A stretch of 64,000 nucleotides of DNA from Leifsonia sp. Root227 (GCF_001428745.1 NZ_LMIO01000002.1:434001-498000), one strand, 5' to 3'. Positions 37,716 to 46,716 are shown, counted from the stretch's first letter. Numbers and translations: made by a program. The notes: generated by a model from the sequence alone, not told the origin.

Positions 37716-38611
37716 CTGGCCACCTCCTCTGTCGCGAGCTCGGTTCTCCAGGTGCGGCGTGCCCGCCAGCCGAGCAGGCGCTCAGCGAGAGCGCTCGAGA
37801 ACACCGCGTCCTCGGGGCCGAGCGCACCGGACAGCGGTGCCGCGGCCGGCACCAGCCGGGCGATGGCCTCTCCAACGGGTTCGCGCACGAGCGAGTCCGC
37901 TGCGCCGACGAAGAACACGGAGCCGTTCGGTGCTGCGTTCTGCTGTGTGAGCCAGGCGAGGACGAACTCGCCAGCGTCGCGCGCATCCACGTAGTTGAAC
38001 AGGGAGACGGCGGCGAGGCTCGGGTCATCCAGCCGGTCGGCGATCGTGTGCCCCTGCTGTGTCGGCGCGCCGTTCCACTCCTCCGGCGAGACGACGTAGC
38101 AGGGGCGGAAGACCCCGAGGCGGGTCGGCGTGCCTGACCGGATCTCGGTGGCCACCAGCTCCTCGATGGCGACCTTGGCGAGCGCGTACGCGTTCCATGG
38201 CGCGACGGGGTGCGACTCGTCGATGGGGAGGGACGTCGGCGCCCAGCCCGTCGGCGCGTTGTAGCCGACGACGGTCGGGCTGCTCGACAGAAGGACGGCG
38301 GCAACCCCTGCGTCGCGGGCGGCGGCGATCACCGCGAACGCGAGCGAGGTGTTGGTCTGGAAGATCACGTCGTCCGGAGCGCTGAACGGCACAGCGATCC
38401 CGGCCAGATGGACCACCGCATCCGGCCGGTGCTCGGCGAGCACGTCCCGCACCGAGGCGGCGTCGGTGAGGTCGCGGACGACCTGCGTCGCCGGAGACCC
38501 CGCGACCTCCGTCCTGTCGACGGAGACCACGTCGTGACCGGCCTCCGCGAGCACGGCGACGACACTGCGGCCGAGTCGGCCGGCGCCGCCCGTGACGAGA
38601 TAGCGGCTCAT
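37712..38611 (-). CDS. NAD-dependent epimerase/dehydratase, possibly a uronate dehydrogenase
   Basis: A 299-residue extended SDR protein: nucleotide motif VTGGAGRLGRSV (residues 6-17), VVHLAGIAVP, and the catalytic pair Tyr142/Lys146 in WNAYALAKVAIEEL. Uronate dehydrogenases (galacturonate or glucuronate to aldarolactone) are SDR enzymes of similar size and often sit beside KdgD. That is the likely role by context, but sequence alone does not separate it from sugar epimerases. It overlaps its neighbours by 4 bp at both ends. Confidence 0.7.
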   Translation of the reverse strand: MSRYLVTGGAGRLGRSVVAVLAEAGHDVVSVDRTEVAGSPATQVVRDLTDAASVRDVLAEHRPDAVVHLAGIAVPFSAPDDVIFQTNTSLAFAVIAAARDAGVAAVLLSSSPTVVGYNAPTGWAPTSLPIDESHPVAPWNAYALAKVAIEELVATEIRSGTPTRLGVFRPCYVVSPEEWNGAPTQQGHTIADRLDDPSLAAVSLFNYVDARDAGEFVLAWLTQQNAAPNGSVFFVGAADSLVREPVGEAIARLVPAAAPLSGALGPEDAVFSSALAERLLGWRARRTWRTELATEEVAR

Positions 38612-39966
38612 CGGCGCTCTCCTTCCAGCGCCGCGGCCCCCGCGCCGAGCGAGAGCTCCGACGTGCGGACGGCCTGCCCTGTGCTGAGCGACCGGTTTCC
38701 GGCGAGGCCGACGGCGACGGAGCGGACGCCGTCCGCCCACGACGCTGTCCGACCGAGAGGATCGGCGGGGGCGTTCCCGTACAGCTCGCGCAGGAGCTCT
38801 GCGTCGCCACCGCCGTGGCCGCCCTCCGCGACCGGGATCGGGACCTCCTGCGCGACGCCGAAGTGGTTCTGCACCAGCAGGCGCTCGCCGACGGGCCGGG
38901 TGCGCTCGTCGGCGACGGCCTCCGGGTGGGCGGACGGGTCGACGGCAGGGCGGCCGTCGTCGCCGAGCAGCACAGCACCGCGCTCGACGACCGTCAGCTC
39001 CGCTCTGCCCGCCGTGCCGTTGATCGCGACCGTGTACCCCTCCCAGGGCGAGTGCGCGTTCAGCGAGTACGACATGGATGCGCCGCGGGCATAGTCGACG
39101 ACGAGTGAGAGGTTGTCCTCGATGGTGATGCCCGGGTCGAAGACGTCGCGGTCGCGCAGGTAGCCGTCATATGCCTCCTGATCGAAGTAGAGTTCGCGCA
39201 GGTGAGGGTCCTCGCGCAGGTCGAGGCTGAACGCATCCCGCAGCGGCGAGTCGACGGAGCCGCGCTCCGGGCGCATCCCGAGCCCACGCCGTGCAGCGTT
39301 CTCCGCGCCGTAGAACCGCAGGCCGCCGCTGGCGAACACGCGGGCAGGGCTGTCGGAGAGCCACCAGTTGACGAGGTCGAAGTGGTGCGACGACTTGTGG
39401 ATGAGGAGTCCACCGGAGTTCGCCTTGTCTCTGTGCCACCTGCGGAAGTAGTCCGCGCCGTGCGCGGTGTCGAGCACCCACTCGAAGTGCACGGAGGTGA
39501 CATCGCCGATCGCCCCGGAGGCGACGACGCGTTTCAAAGCGGTGTTGCGGGGGGAGTACCGGTAGTTGAACGTGACGATCACCGAGCGGCCGGTGCGCTC
39601 CGCGGCGTCCGCGATCCTGCGCACGCCCTCCTCGCTCGTCGTCAGCGGCTTCTCCACCACCGCGTCCGCGCCGGCCTCGAGAGCGGCGACGACGTAGTCT
39701 GCGTGGGTGACGTCCGGCGAGGTCACGATGACGCGCTCGATGCCGAGGGATGCGACGGTCGCGGCGAGCTCGGACGGCTCGAACCGCGCCGGCGCGGCGA
39801 CCCCCGAGGCGGCGAGGCGCCGCTCGTACCAGTCCAATCGTCCCTGGTTCGTGTCCGACCAGGCGACCAGCTCTGCCGTGTCCGCGTGCGGGCCCACGAT
39901 CGCATCCAGATGCAGTTGGGCGCGCGAGCCGGTGCCGATGAGCGCGTAGCGGGTCTGGTGTGTCAT
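38608..39966 (-). CDS. Gfo/Idh/MocA-family oxidoreductase
   Basis: A 452-residue NAD(P) sugar oxidoreductase. The Rossmann start is YALIGTGSRAQLHLDAI, EKP appears in ADAVVEKPLTTSEEGVRRI, and HFDLVNWWLSD carries the usual catalytic-region His. At 452 residues it is longer than the common 330-390, with an extended C-terminal sheet domain. It could oxidise a sugar or glycoside (for example the 3-position) to allow non-hydrolytic cleavage. It is followed by the epimerase with a 4-bp overlap and lies 14 bp downstream of the permease. Confidence 0.8.
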   Translation of the reverse strand: MTHQTRYALIGTGSRAQLHLDAIVGPHADTAELVAWSDTNQGRLDWYERRLAASGVAAPARFEPSELAATVASLGIERVIVTSPDVTHADYVVAALEAGADAVVEKPLTTSEEGVRRIADAAERTGRSVIVTFNYRYSPRNTALKRVVASGAIGDVTSVHFEWVLDTAHGADYFRRWHRDKANSGGLLIHKSSHHFDLVNWWLSDSPARVFASGGLRFYGAENAARRGLGMRPERGSVDSPLRDAFSLDLREDPHLRELYFDQEAYDGYLRDRDVFDPGITIEDNLSLVVDYARGASMSYSLNAHSPWEGYTVAINGTAGRAELTVVERGAVLLGDDGRPAVDPSAHPEAVADERTRPVGERLLVQNHFGVAQEVPIPVAEGGHGGGDAELLRELYGNAPADPLGRTASWADGVRSVAVGLAGNRSLSTGQAVRTSELSLGAGAAALEGERR

Positions 39967-39980
39967 TGCTCTCTTTCGAT

Positions 39981-40931
39981 CTACTTGATGCCGGTGGTGG
40001 CGATGCCCTTGACCAGGTAGCGCTGGCCGAGGAGGAAGGCGATGAACAGGGGGACGAGCGATATGACCGACATGGCGAACATCCCTCCGTAGTCGGACGT
40101 CGACTGCTGGTCGACGAAGCCCTTCAACGCGACGGAGACCGGGAAGACGCTGGTCGTCCGCAGGTAGATGAGCGGGCCGAAGAAGTCGCCCCAGGTCCAG
40201 ATGAATGTGAAGATCGCTGTCGTCGCGAGGGCGGGGACCATGAGCGGGAGGGTGACCTGCACGAACGTGCGGAGGTGACCGGCGCCGTCGATGCGGGCGG
40301 CCTCGAAGATCTCCTTGGGCAGTGCCCGGATGAACTGCACCATCAGGAACACGAAGAACGCGTCGGTGGCGACGAACTTCGGGATGATCAGCGGGAGGAA
40401 GGTGCCCAGCCAGCCGAGCTGCTTGAAGATGATGAACTGCGGTACGAGCACGACGTGGATCGGCAGCATGATCGTGCCGAGCATGATGACGAAGAACAGG
40501 GTCTTGAACCGGAAGTTCAGCCGGGCGAACGCGTATGCGGCGAGCGAGCAGGAGATCAAGTTGCCGATGATGGCCCCGATGACGATGATCGACGAGTTGC
40601 CGAGGAAGACGCTGAACGGCAGACCCTGCGAGCTCCAGCCCTTGACGTAGTTGTCGAGGGTCAGCTCGTTCGTGAAGATGCTGAGGTTGGTGAAGATCTG
40701 GTCGTTGGGCTTGAACGACGAGACGACCAGCCAGATCAGCGGGTAGATCATTATGATCGACAGCAGGATCAGGCCGGAGTGCTTGAGGATCGAGCGAACG
40801 GGGCGGCGCGCGCTTCGCTTCCGGCGGTCCTGCCGGGGAGAAGCGTCCGTTCCCGGCCGCTCTGCGGTCGGACGGGGCTCTGCGTTCGGACGGGGCTGCC
40901 CGTTGGGCCTGGTGTCTGCGGCTGCGGTCAT
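39981..40931 (-). CDS. Carbohydrate ABC transporter permease (MalG type)
   Basis: A 316-residue inner-membrane permease. A long charged N-terminal tail (about 45 residues of Pro/Arg repeats) precedes six helices. The EAA loop that contacts the ATPase is EIFEAARIDGAGHLRTFVQVTLPLM. It pairs with the MalF-type permease just upstream. The ATPase is not encoded here, so a shared MsiK-like ATPase elsewhere is expected, as is usual in actinobacteria. Confidence 0.9.
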   Translation of the reverse strand: MTAAADTRPNGQPRPNAEPRPTAERPGTDASPRQDRRKRSARRPVRSILKHSGLILLSIIMIYPLIWLVVSSFKPNDQIFTNLSIFTNELTLDNYVKGWSSQGLPFSVFLGNSSIIVIGAIIGNLISCSLAAYAFARLNFRFKTLFFVIMLGTIMLPIHVVLVPQFIIFKQLGWLGTFLPLIIPKFVATDAFFVFLMVQFIRALPKEIFEAARIDGAGHLRTFVQVTLPLMVPALATTAIFTFIWTWGDFFGPLIYLRTTSVFPVSVALKGFVDQQSTSDYGGMFAMSVISLVPLFIAFLLGQRYLVKGIATTGIK

Positions 40932-40979
40932 GCGCTGTGCCTTTCTGCGGGTCTCATCGTCTGGGTGCTGGAAGCGGGA

Positions 40980-41921
40980 TCAGTCGTCATAGAAGACCCA
41001 GAACCGGGAGAGCCAGAAGTTGAGCGCGGTGAGAGCCGCGATGATGACGAGCAGGAACCACGCCATCGCGGAGGCGTACCCCATGTGCAGTTGAGTGAAC
41101 GCCTGCTGGTAGAGGTACAGCGTGAAGAACATCGTGGAGTCGGACGGTCCTCCGCTCCCGCCGGAGACGATGTACGCCTGCGTGAACGATTGGAACGCGA
41201 AGATCACCTGCAGCACGAGGTTGAAGAAGATGATCGGCGTGAGGAGAGGGAACGTGATCGAGAAGAACTGGCGCACCCTGCCTGCCCCGTCCATCGACGC
41301 TGCCTCGTAGTACATGTCCGGGATCTGGCGGAGGCCGGCGAGGAAGATCACCATGGGGGAGCCGAAGGTCCAGATGTGGAGCACGATCAGCGTCCCGAGC
41401 GCCGTATTCGGGTCGGAGATCCAGCCGGGCCCCTGGATGCCGAACCAGGACAGGAACCCGTTGACGATGCCCTCCTTGCCGAACACCTGGGTCCACAGGA
41501 TTGCGATGGCCACGGAGCCGCCGAGGAGGCTCGGCAGGTAGAAGATCGAGCGGTAGATGGAGAGCCCGCGCATCCCCCGGTCGAGGAGGATGGCGATGGC
41601 GAGCGCGATGACGAGCTGCAGCGGAACGCCGACGATCACGTAGATGAAGGTGACCCGGAGCGAGTTCCACAGGCGCTCGTCGGCGAACATCTGGGTGAAG
41701 TTGTCGAAGCCGATCCACTTCGGCGACTGCAGCAGGTTGTACTTGGTGAACGACAGGTACAGCGAGTACAGCATCGGGCCGATGGTGAAGACGGCGACGC
41801 CGATCAGCCAGGGGGCGAGGAAGGCGTACCCCGCTTTGTTGTCGGTGAAGCGAGGTTTGACCTTCGCCCCGCCTCGGCGGGCGTTCAACGCCACGGTTCT
41901 CAGTTCGCCAAGACTACTCAC
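40980..41921 (-). CDS. Carbohydrate ABC transporter permease (MalF type)
   Basis: A 313-residue permease with six helices; the first begins AGYAFLAPWLIGVAVFTIGP. The EAA motif is MYYEAASMDGAGRVRQFFSITFPLL. The start is GTG 41921 with GAGGAGG upstream rather than an earlier in-frame start. It is the first gene of an eight-gene minus-strand operon. A LacI-type operator (41961-41972) lies between this start and the promoter. Confidence 0.9.
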   Translation of the reverse strand: MSSLGELRTVALNARRGGAKVKPRFTDNKAGYAFLAPWLIGVAVFTIGPMLYSLYLSFTKYNLLQSPKWIGFDNFTQMFADERLWNSLRVTFIYVIVGVPLQLVIALAIAILLDRGMRGLSIYRSIFYLPSLLGGSVAIAILWTQVFGKEGIVNGFLSWFGIQGPGWISDPNTALGTLIVLHIWTFGSPMVIFLAGLRQIPDMYYEAASMDGAGRVRQFFSITFPLLTPIIFFNLVLQVIFAFQSFTQAYIVSGGSGGPSDSTMFFTLYLYQQAFTQLHMGYASAMAWFLLVIIAALTALNFWLSRFWVFYDD

Positions 41922-41960
41922 GAAGACCTCCTCGTCTGCCGTGCCCACGATGTGGGCCGT

Positions 41961-41972
41961 GAAAGCGATTTC
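41961..41972. promoter_or_regulatory. LacI-type operator of the sugar-acid operon
   Basis: GAAAGCGATTTC, of the form GAAANCGNTTTC with the central CG typical of LacI-family sites. It lies just downstream of the expected transcription start (about 41980, minus strand), an ideal repression position. Confidence 0.75.
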
Positions 41973-41986
41973 TCGCGTCGTACGGA

Positions 41987-42015
41987 ATAATGCCGGGGTC
42001 TGCGGGCAAAGTCAA
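41987..42015 (-). promoter_or_regulatory. Sigma-70 promoter of the sugar-acid operon
   Basis: On the minus strand TTGACT (42015-42010) and CATTAT (41992-41987) are exactly 17 bases apart. Transcription would start near 41980 and run into the operator at 41972-41961 and the permease gene. Confidence 0.65.
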
Positions 42016-42026
42016 ACGCAACGTTT
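42014..42026. promoter_or_regulatory. Second dyad between the permease operon and lacI
   Basis: AAACG-CAA-CGTTT (42014-42026) overlaps the -35 of the minus-strand promoter and lies 52 bp before the lacI start. It does not match GAAANCGNTTTC, so it may be a variant LacI site or bind another regulator. Confidence 0.4.
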
Positions 42027-42077
42027 CACAAGAGCGTTACTGTGAGCACGGAAGAATCGTTCGGAGAAGGGACGGAA

Positions 42078-43082
42078 ATGGTGCGACGATCAGGGTCTTC
42101 GACGATCTCGGAGGTGGCGAGGCACGCCGGGGTGTCGCCCGCGACCGTGTCCAGGGTGATGAACGGCCGGTTCGCAGGAGAGCCGGAGGTGGCGGAGCGC
42201 GTCCTGGCGTCTGCTCACACCCTGGAGTACCAGCCGAACCAGCTCGCCCGCGCCCTGGCGCTCGGCCAGACGAAAGCCGTCGCCTTCCTCGTTCCCGACC
42301 TCGCGAACCCCACCTTCCAGGCGGTGCTCTCCGGGTTCAGCAAGACGGCGGCGCGCGACGGCTACCGCGCCCTGGTCGCCGACTCCGCCGAGTCGCCGGA
42401 CGACGAGGCGCTGCTCGCCACCGAGATCCGTCGCAGGAGCGATGCCATCGTGCTGTGCGCGCCTCGTATGCCGGAGAAGGAGCTCGTCGCCCTCGCGGAA
42501 GCGCTGCAGCCGCTCGTGCTGATCAACCGGCCGAGCGCGCTGGTCTCCGCTCCGTCGCTGTCCGTCGACTACCAGTCGGGCATCCAGGCGCTTGCGCGGC
42601 ACCTGTACGACCTCGGGCACCGCAGGTTCGCCCTGGTGATGGGGCCGGAGCAGAGCGTGTCGAACGCGGCGAGGCTCCGCGGCTTCGAGGAGTTCCGGCA
42701 GGCCGCGGACGGGGTGACGGTCAGCAATGTCCGGGGCGGCGCCGGGCTCGACGACGGGTCGTCCGCCGCCCAGGCCGTGCGGGAGACCGGCGCCACCGCC
42801 GTGCTGGCGTTCAACGACCTCGTGGCCATCGGACTCATCAACGGGCTGCAGGAGCTGGGGGTGGATGTCCCTGGCGAGATCTCGGTGACCGGGTTCGACG
42901 ACATCCCGTTCGCCCGGTTCTGCGCGCCACCGCTGACCACCGCATCCGTGCCCCACGAGGACCTGGGGGTGGAGGCGTGGCAGCGGCTGCACTCGCTCAT
43001 CCAGGAGGAGCGGCCGTCGCACAACCTGGTGTTCCAGCCGAGGGTCGAGGTGCGCGGATCCGCAGGTCCGGTGCGGAGCTGA
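42078..43082 (+). CDS. LacI-family repressor of the sugar/aldarate regulon
   Basis: A 334-residue regulator. N-terminal HTH with hinge: TISEVARHAGVSPATVSRVM at about residues 9-28 and EYQPNQLARALALGQT near 48-63. The periplasmic-binding-like core ends with GFDDIPFARFCAPPLTTASVP. The chosen ATG 42078 has AAGGGA 5 bases upstream; GTG 42042 would add 12 residues. It lies between the permease operon and the solute-binding gene, both of which carry GAAANCGNTTTC operators. The effector is presumably a sugar acid or oligosaccharide. Confidence 0.9.
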   Translation: MVRRSGSSTISEVARHAGVSPATVSRVMNGRFAGEPEVAERVLASAHTLEYQPNQLARALALGQTKAVAFLVPDLANPTFQAVLSGFSKTAARDGYRALVADSAESPDDEALLATEIRRRSDAIVLCAPRMPEKELVALAEALQPLVLINRPSALVSAPSLSVDYQSGIQALARHLYDLGHRRFALVMGPEQSVSNAARLRGFEEFRQAADGVTVSNVRGGAGLDDGSSAAQAVRETGATAVLAFNDLVAIGLINGLQELGVDVPGEISVTGFDDIPFARFCAPPLTTASVPHEDLGVEAWQRLHSLIQEERPSHNLVFQPRVEVRGSAGPVRS

Positions 43083-43089
43083 CCGAGCG

Positions 43090-43119
43090 TTGACACGTCG
43101 TGCCGATGGCTGCTACCGT
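43090..43119 (+). promoter_or_regulatory. Promoter of the solute-binding protein gene
   Basis: TTGACA (43090-43095), 18 bases, TACCGT (43114-43119). The -35 is a perfect consensus. The palindromic operator begins 4 bases after the -10. Confidence 0.7.
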
Positions 43120-43123
43120 GCGT

Positions 43124-43135
43124 GAAACCGGTTTC
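43124..43135. promoter_or_regulatory. LacI-type operator at the solute-binding protein promoter
   Basis: GAAACCGGTTTC is a perfect 12-bp palindrome that fits GAAANCGNTTTC except for its inner CCGG arrangement. It spans the expected transcription start. A weaker partner, GAAACACTTTC, lies at 43178-43188 just before the gene. Confidence 0.75.
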
Positions 43136-43203
43136 TCGAAAACAGTCCTCCCGACGAGATCGAGGCCGAGCGTTCTGGAAACACTTTCACGAAATGAGGC
43201 GCA

Positions 43204-44532
43204 ATGACGCGTAGGAACCGGCTGCTCACAGGGGCAGCACTCAGCAGCATCGTGGCGGCTTCGCTCCTGTTGAGCGGCTGCTCCGGCTCACCAGGCGACG
43301 GTGGATCGTCCGCTCCGACGGCGTCGTACGACGCGAAGGAGAAGGTCACCCTGCACCTCTCCTGGTGGGGGAACGACGCCCGCGCGGCGATCATGACCAA
43401 GGTCATCGGGATGTTCGAGAAGAAGTACCCGAACATCTCCGTCGTTGCGGAGCCCGTCGGCGCTCCCGACGATCTCTTCAACCGGCTCTCCACCGACTTC
43501 GCGTCGGGAACGGCGCCGGACGTCTTCGCGCTCGGCGGCTCGAAGCCGCAGGACTACGGGGCGGCGGGATCGCTCCTCGACCTCTCGACCGTGAAGCCCT
43601 ACCTGTCCACCGCCGACTATCCGGAGAGCGCGCTCACCGCCGCGAAGGTCGACGGCGCGCTCTACGGCCTTCCCACCGGCGGAAACGCGATCGGGCTCCT
43701 CGTCAACGAGGATCTGTTCGCGAAAGCCGGAGTCGCGCTTCCCAAGGACGACTGGAGCTGGAACGACTTCATCACGGCCGCTGACACGATCAGCAAGAAG
43801 GCGGGCGACGGCGTGGTCGGGCTCGACCTCCGCGTGCAGGATGTCCTCGGCACGTACGCGGCACAGCTCAACAAAGTGGGCATCTACACCGACAAGGGCA
43901 AGATCGCGGTCAAGGCCGCCGACATCCAGAAGTGGTACGAGATGGAGCAGAAGCTCGTGAAGGGCGGCGGCCTGCCCGACCCGTCCGTGATCGTGCAGCA
44001 CTGGAACGTGACTCCGGATCAGACCCTGTTCGGCACCGGCAAGGCGGCGATGAGCTTCGCATACAGCAACCAGCTCAGCGCGTACACGGCCGGCACGAAC
44101 GGCGCGAAGGTCGAGATCGTGCAGCCGCCGACGAACACGTCGACCACCGGCGTCTCCGTGCTCCCCTCCCAGTTCTGGGCCATCGCGGCCACCACGAAGC
44201 ACCCGGCCCAGTCGGCACTCCTCGTGAACTATCTGCTCAACGACAAGGACTCGGCGAAGGTGATCCTGGCCGACCGCGGTCTGCCGTTCAACAGCACGAT
44301 CCTGCCGGTGGTCAAGCCGCTGCTCAGCGAGACGGATGCGCAGTCGGCGAGCTACCTGGAGGACATCCTGAAGGTCGGCGTCGTCTCTCCGCCGCAGCCG
44401 GCCGGCGGTGCGATCATGAACGACCTCTCGCAGCGCACGGAGTCCGACATCCTGTTCGGCAAGACGACGGCGGCGAAGGGGGCGGAGAGCTGGATCAGCC
44501 AGCTCCAGCAGTCGCTCGACACCGACGGCTGA
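43204..44532 (+). CDS. Sugar ABC transporter solute-binding lipoprotein
   Basis: A 442-residue extracellular binding protein of the type 1 (MalE-like) family. The signal peptide ends in a lipobox, LLLSGC, with the lipid-bearing Cys at about residue 23. The mature start VTLHLSWWGNDARAAIM and the later FNRLSTDFASGTAPDVFAL are characteristic. It supplies the two permeases encoded on the other side of lacI. It is transcribed from its own operator-controlled promoter and ends at a strong hairpin, which suits the higher expression these proteins need. Confidence 0.92.
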   Translation: MTRRNRLLTGAALSSIVAASLLLSGCSGSPGDGGSSAPTASYDAKEKVTLHLSWWGNDARAAIMTKVIGMFEKKYPNISVVAEPVGAPDDLFNRLSTDFASGTAPDVFALGGSKPQDYGAAGSLLDLSTVKPYLSTADYPESALTAAKVDGALYGLPTGGNAIGLLVNEDLFAKAGVALPKDDWSWNDFITAADTISKKAGDGVVGLDLRVQDVLGTYAAQLNKVGIYTDKGKIAVKAADIQKWYEMEQKLVKGGGLPDPSVIVQHWNVTPDQTLFGTGKAAMSFAYSNQLSAYTAGTNGAKVEIVQPPTNTSTTGVSVLPSQFWAIAATTKHPAQSALLVNYLLNDKDSAKVILADRGLPFNSTILPVVKPLLSETDAQSASYLEDILKVGVVSPPQPAGGAIMNDLSQRTESDILFGKTTAAKGAESWISQLQQSLDTDG

Positions 44533-44546
44533 TCGACACGTGAAGT

Positions 44547-44590
44547 CCAGGCGGGCGGCTCAGCTGAGCCGGCCGCCTGGCTTTCCCGTT
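44547..44590 (+). terminator. Hairpin after the solute-binding protein gene
   Basis: Two 17-nt arms (44547-44563, beginning CCAGGCGG; 44564-44580, ending CCGCCTGG) are inverted with one mismatch and no loop beyond the turn, followed by CTTTCCCGTT. It probably attenuates read-through into the glycosidase gene. Confidence 0.65.
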
Positions 44591-44619
44591 CCGCCCTTTC
44601 CCTCCGAGAGAGTGATCAG

Positions 44620-46671
44620 ATGCCCCAGATCGACCGCGCGCGGCTCGTCGCCCGCCACGACGTGCACGTCGACAGTATCGACCCGTCTTCGCCGCTGAGC
44701 GTCGGAAACGGCGGATTCGGTTTCACGGTCGATCCGACCGGGCTGCAGACGTTCCCGGGGGCGTATCCCGTGGCAGCGCGCTACGGCGAGCAGCCGGGCA
44801 CCATGCTCGGCACGATGAGCACCTGGGGGTGGCACTCGACGCCGGGAGGAGATGGCCTGGCGCTGCCGCTGCACGCATACGACAGTCCACACGGGCCGGC
44901 GCTCTACGCCGACCTCGGCGGCGCGCTCAGCGCGGACAGCGCGAGCGGCCAGTCCGTGGACGAGGAGTGGCTGAGGAACAACCCGCACAGGCTCGACCTC
45001 GGCAGGATCGGCCTGTGGACCGGGGACAGCGCCGCCACAGCCTTGGACCTGACGCACATCGACCAGCGGCTGTCCTTGACCGGAGGGCGGATCAGCAGCT
45101 CGTTCCGGATCGCCGGGCGTCCGTTCCGCACCGAGACAGCGGTGCACCCGGATCGCGACGCTGTGGCCGTCCGCATCCACGGCACCGGTGAGCTTGGCCT
45201 GCGGCTGGCCTTCCCATACGGCTCAGAGGCGTGGGGCAACGCGGCCGACTGGATGCGTGAGGACGCGCACACCAGTCGCGCCACGCGCATCCAGGACGGG
45301 TGGCGGATCGAGCGCATCCTGGACCGAACGCGGTACGCCGTGCAGCTCACGGTGAGCGGAGCGGAGCTGGAGAGCGTCGGACCGCACGCGTTCGTGCTGC
45401 GCGCGACGGACGGGGGTCGGCCGCTGGAGGTGGTGCTCGAGTTCCTGCCGCATGGCAGGGACGGCGCGATGCTCGACGCGCACGCGGTGTTCGCGGCGAG
45501 CGACGCGCACTGGGCGCGGTTCTGGGAGAGTGGCGGAGCGATCGAGCTGGCCGACAGCGAGGACTCGCGCGCACAGGAGCTCGAGCGGCGGATCGTGCTC
45601 TCGCAGTACCTCTCCGCGATCAATACGGGAAGTCAGCCGCCGGCGGAGACCGGTCTGATGCTCAACTCATGGCGCGGGAAGTTCCACCTGGAGATGCACT
45701 GGTGGCACCAGGCCTGGCAGGCGCCGTGGGGGAGAACGGAGCTGCTGCTGCGCTCGATGCCGTGGTACGAGACCGTGATCGACCTGGCACGGGCGACGGC
45801 GCGATCGCAGGGGCTGCCCGGAGCGCGCTGGCCCAAGCAGGTGGGACCGGACGGCCGCGAGGCGCCGAGCCCGATCGGGCCGTTCCTGGTCTGGCAGCAG
45901 CCGCACCCGATCCATCTGTCCGAGCTGCTCTACCGGGCGGACCCGTCACGGGAGACGCTGGAGCGCTGGGCGACCGTCGTGTTCGAGACGGCGGAGTTCA
46001 TGGCGGCCTTCGCCGCGGCCGACGACGGAGCTTTCCACCTCGGTCCGCCGCTGGTGCCGGCGCAGGAGTCGTACGCGGACACGAGGGCGACGGCGAAGGA
46101 CCCGGCATTCGAGCTGGCGTACTGGGCGTGGGCACTCGGCGTCGCCTGTCGCTGGCGCGAACGCCTCGGACTGACGGTGCCGTCGCGGTGGCGCGCGGTC
46201 GCGGCCGGGATGGCTCCGCTACCGCAGCGCGATGGCCGTTACGTGGCTTTGGCGACCCCGCCCTCCCTGGTACGCGACGACCACCCGAGCATGCTCGCCG
46301 CACTGGGCGTCGTTCCCGGCACCCCGCTCGTGCATCCAGAGACCATGCGCGCGACGCTGGACGACGTGCTGGCCGACTGGGACTGGGACTCCACGTGGGG
46401 CTGGGACTTCCCCATGGCCGCGATGACGGCGACCAGGCTCGGCGCCCCCGAGCTGGCGGTGGACTGCCTGCTGATGGATCGCCCGAAGAACACCTATCTC
46501 GTCAACGGGCACAACCGGCAGAACGAGTCGCTGCCGATCTACCTTCCCGGCAACGGGGGACTGCTGCTGGCGGCCGGGATGATGGCGGCCGGGTTCGATG
46601 GAGCAGCGGATGCGCCGGGATTCGGAGCCGGCTGGCGCGTGCGGCACGAGGGCATCGCGCCCCTGCCGTAG
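44620..46671 (+). CDS. Six-hairpin (alpha/alpha)6-barrel glycoside hydrolase-like protein
   Basis: A 683-residue cytoplasmic protein; no signal peptide is visible. The N-terminal half looks like a beta-sandwich (residues about 20-290). From about 320 a helical barrel begins with LSQYLSAINTGS, LMLNSWRGKFHLEMHWWHQAW and SMPWYETVIDLARATARSQG, resembling GH65/GH95-type six-hairpin glycosidases. Candidate acids include the Glu in FHLEMHWWH. The substrate is unknown, but it follows the binding-protein gene and so probably acts on the imported oligosaccharide. The start is ATG 44620 after GAGAGAG. Confidence 0.7.
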   Translation: MPQIDRARLVARHDVHVDSIDPSSPLSVGNGGFGFTVDPTGLQTFPGAYPVAARYGEQPGTMLGTMSTWGWHSTPGGDGLALPLHAYDSPHGPALYADLGGALSADSASGQSVDEEWLRNNPHRLDLGRIGLWTGDSAATALDLTHIDQRLSLTGGRISSSFRIAGRPFRTETAVHPDRDAVAVRIHGTGELGLRLAFPYGSEAWGNAADWMREDAHTSRATRIQDGWRIERILDRTRYAVQLTVSGAELESVGPHAFVLRATDGGRPLEVVLEFLPHGRDGAMLDAHAVFAASDAHWARFWESGGAIELADSEDSRAQELERRIVLSQYLSAINTGSQPPAETGLMLNSWRGKFHLEMHWWHQAWQAPWGRTELLLRSMPWYETVIDLARATARSQGLPGARWPKQVGPDGREAPSPIGPFLVWQQPHPIHLSELLYRADPSRETLERWATVVFETAEFMAAFAAADDGAFHLGPPLVPAQESYADTRATAKDPAFELAYWAWALGVACRWRERLGLTVPSRWRAVAAGMAPLPQRDGRYVALATPPSLVRDDHPSMLAALGVVPGTPLVHPETMRATLDDVLADWDWDSTWGWDFPMAAMTATRLGAPELAVDCLLMDRPKNTYLVNGHNRQNESLPIYLPGNGGLLLAAGMMAAGFDGAADAPGFGAGWRVRHEGIAPLP

Positions 46672-46716
46672 CCTCGCCAGTGCCTCGGCGGCGCGGCGGC
46701 CCTTGGGCTCGGCGGC

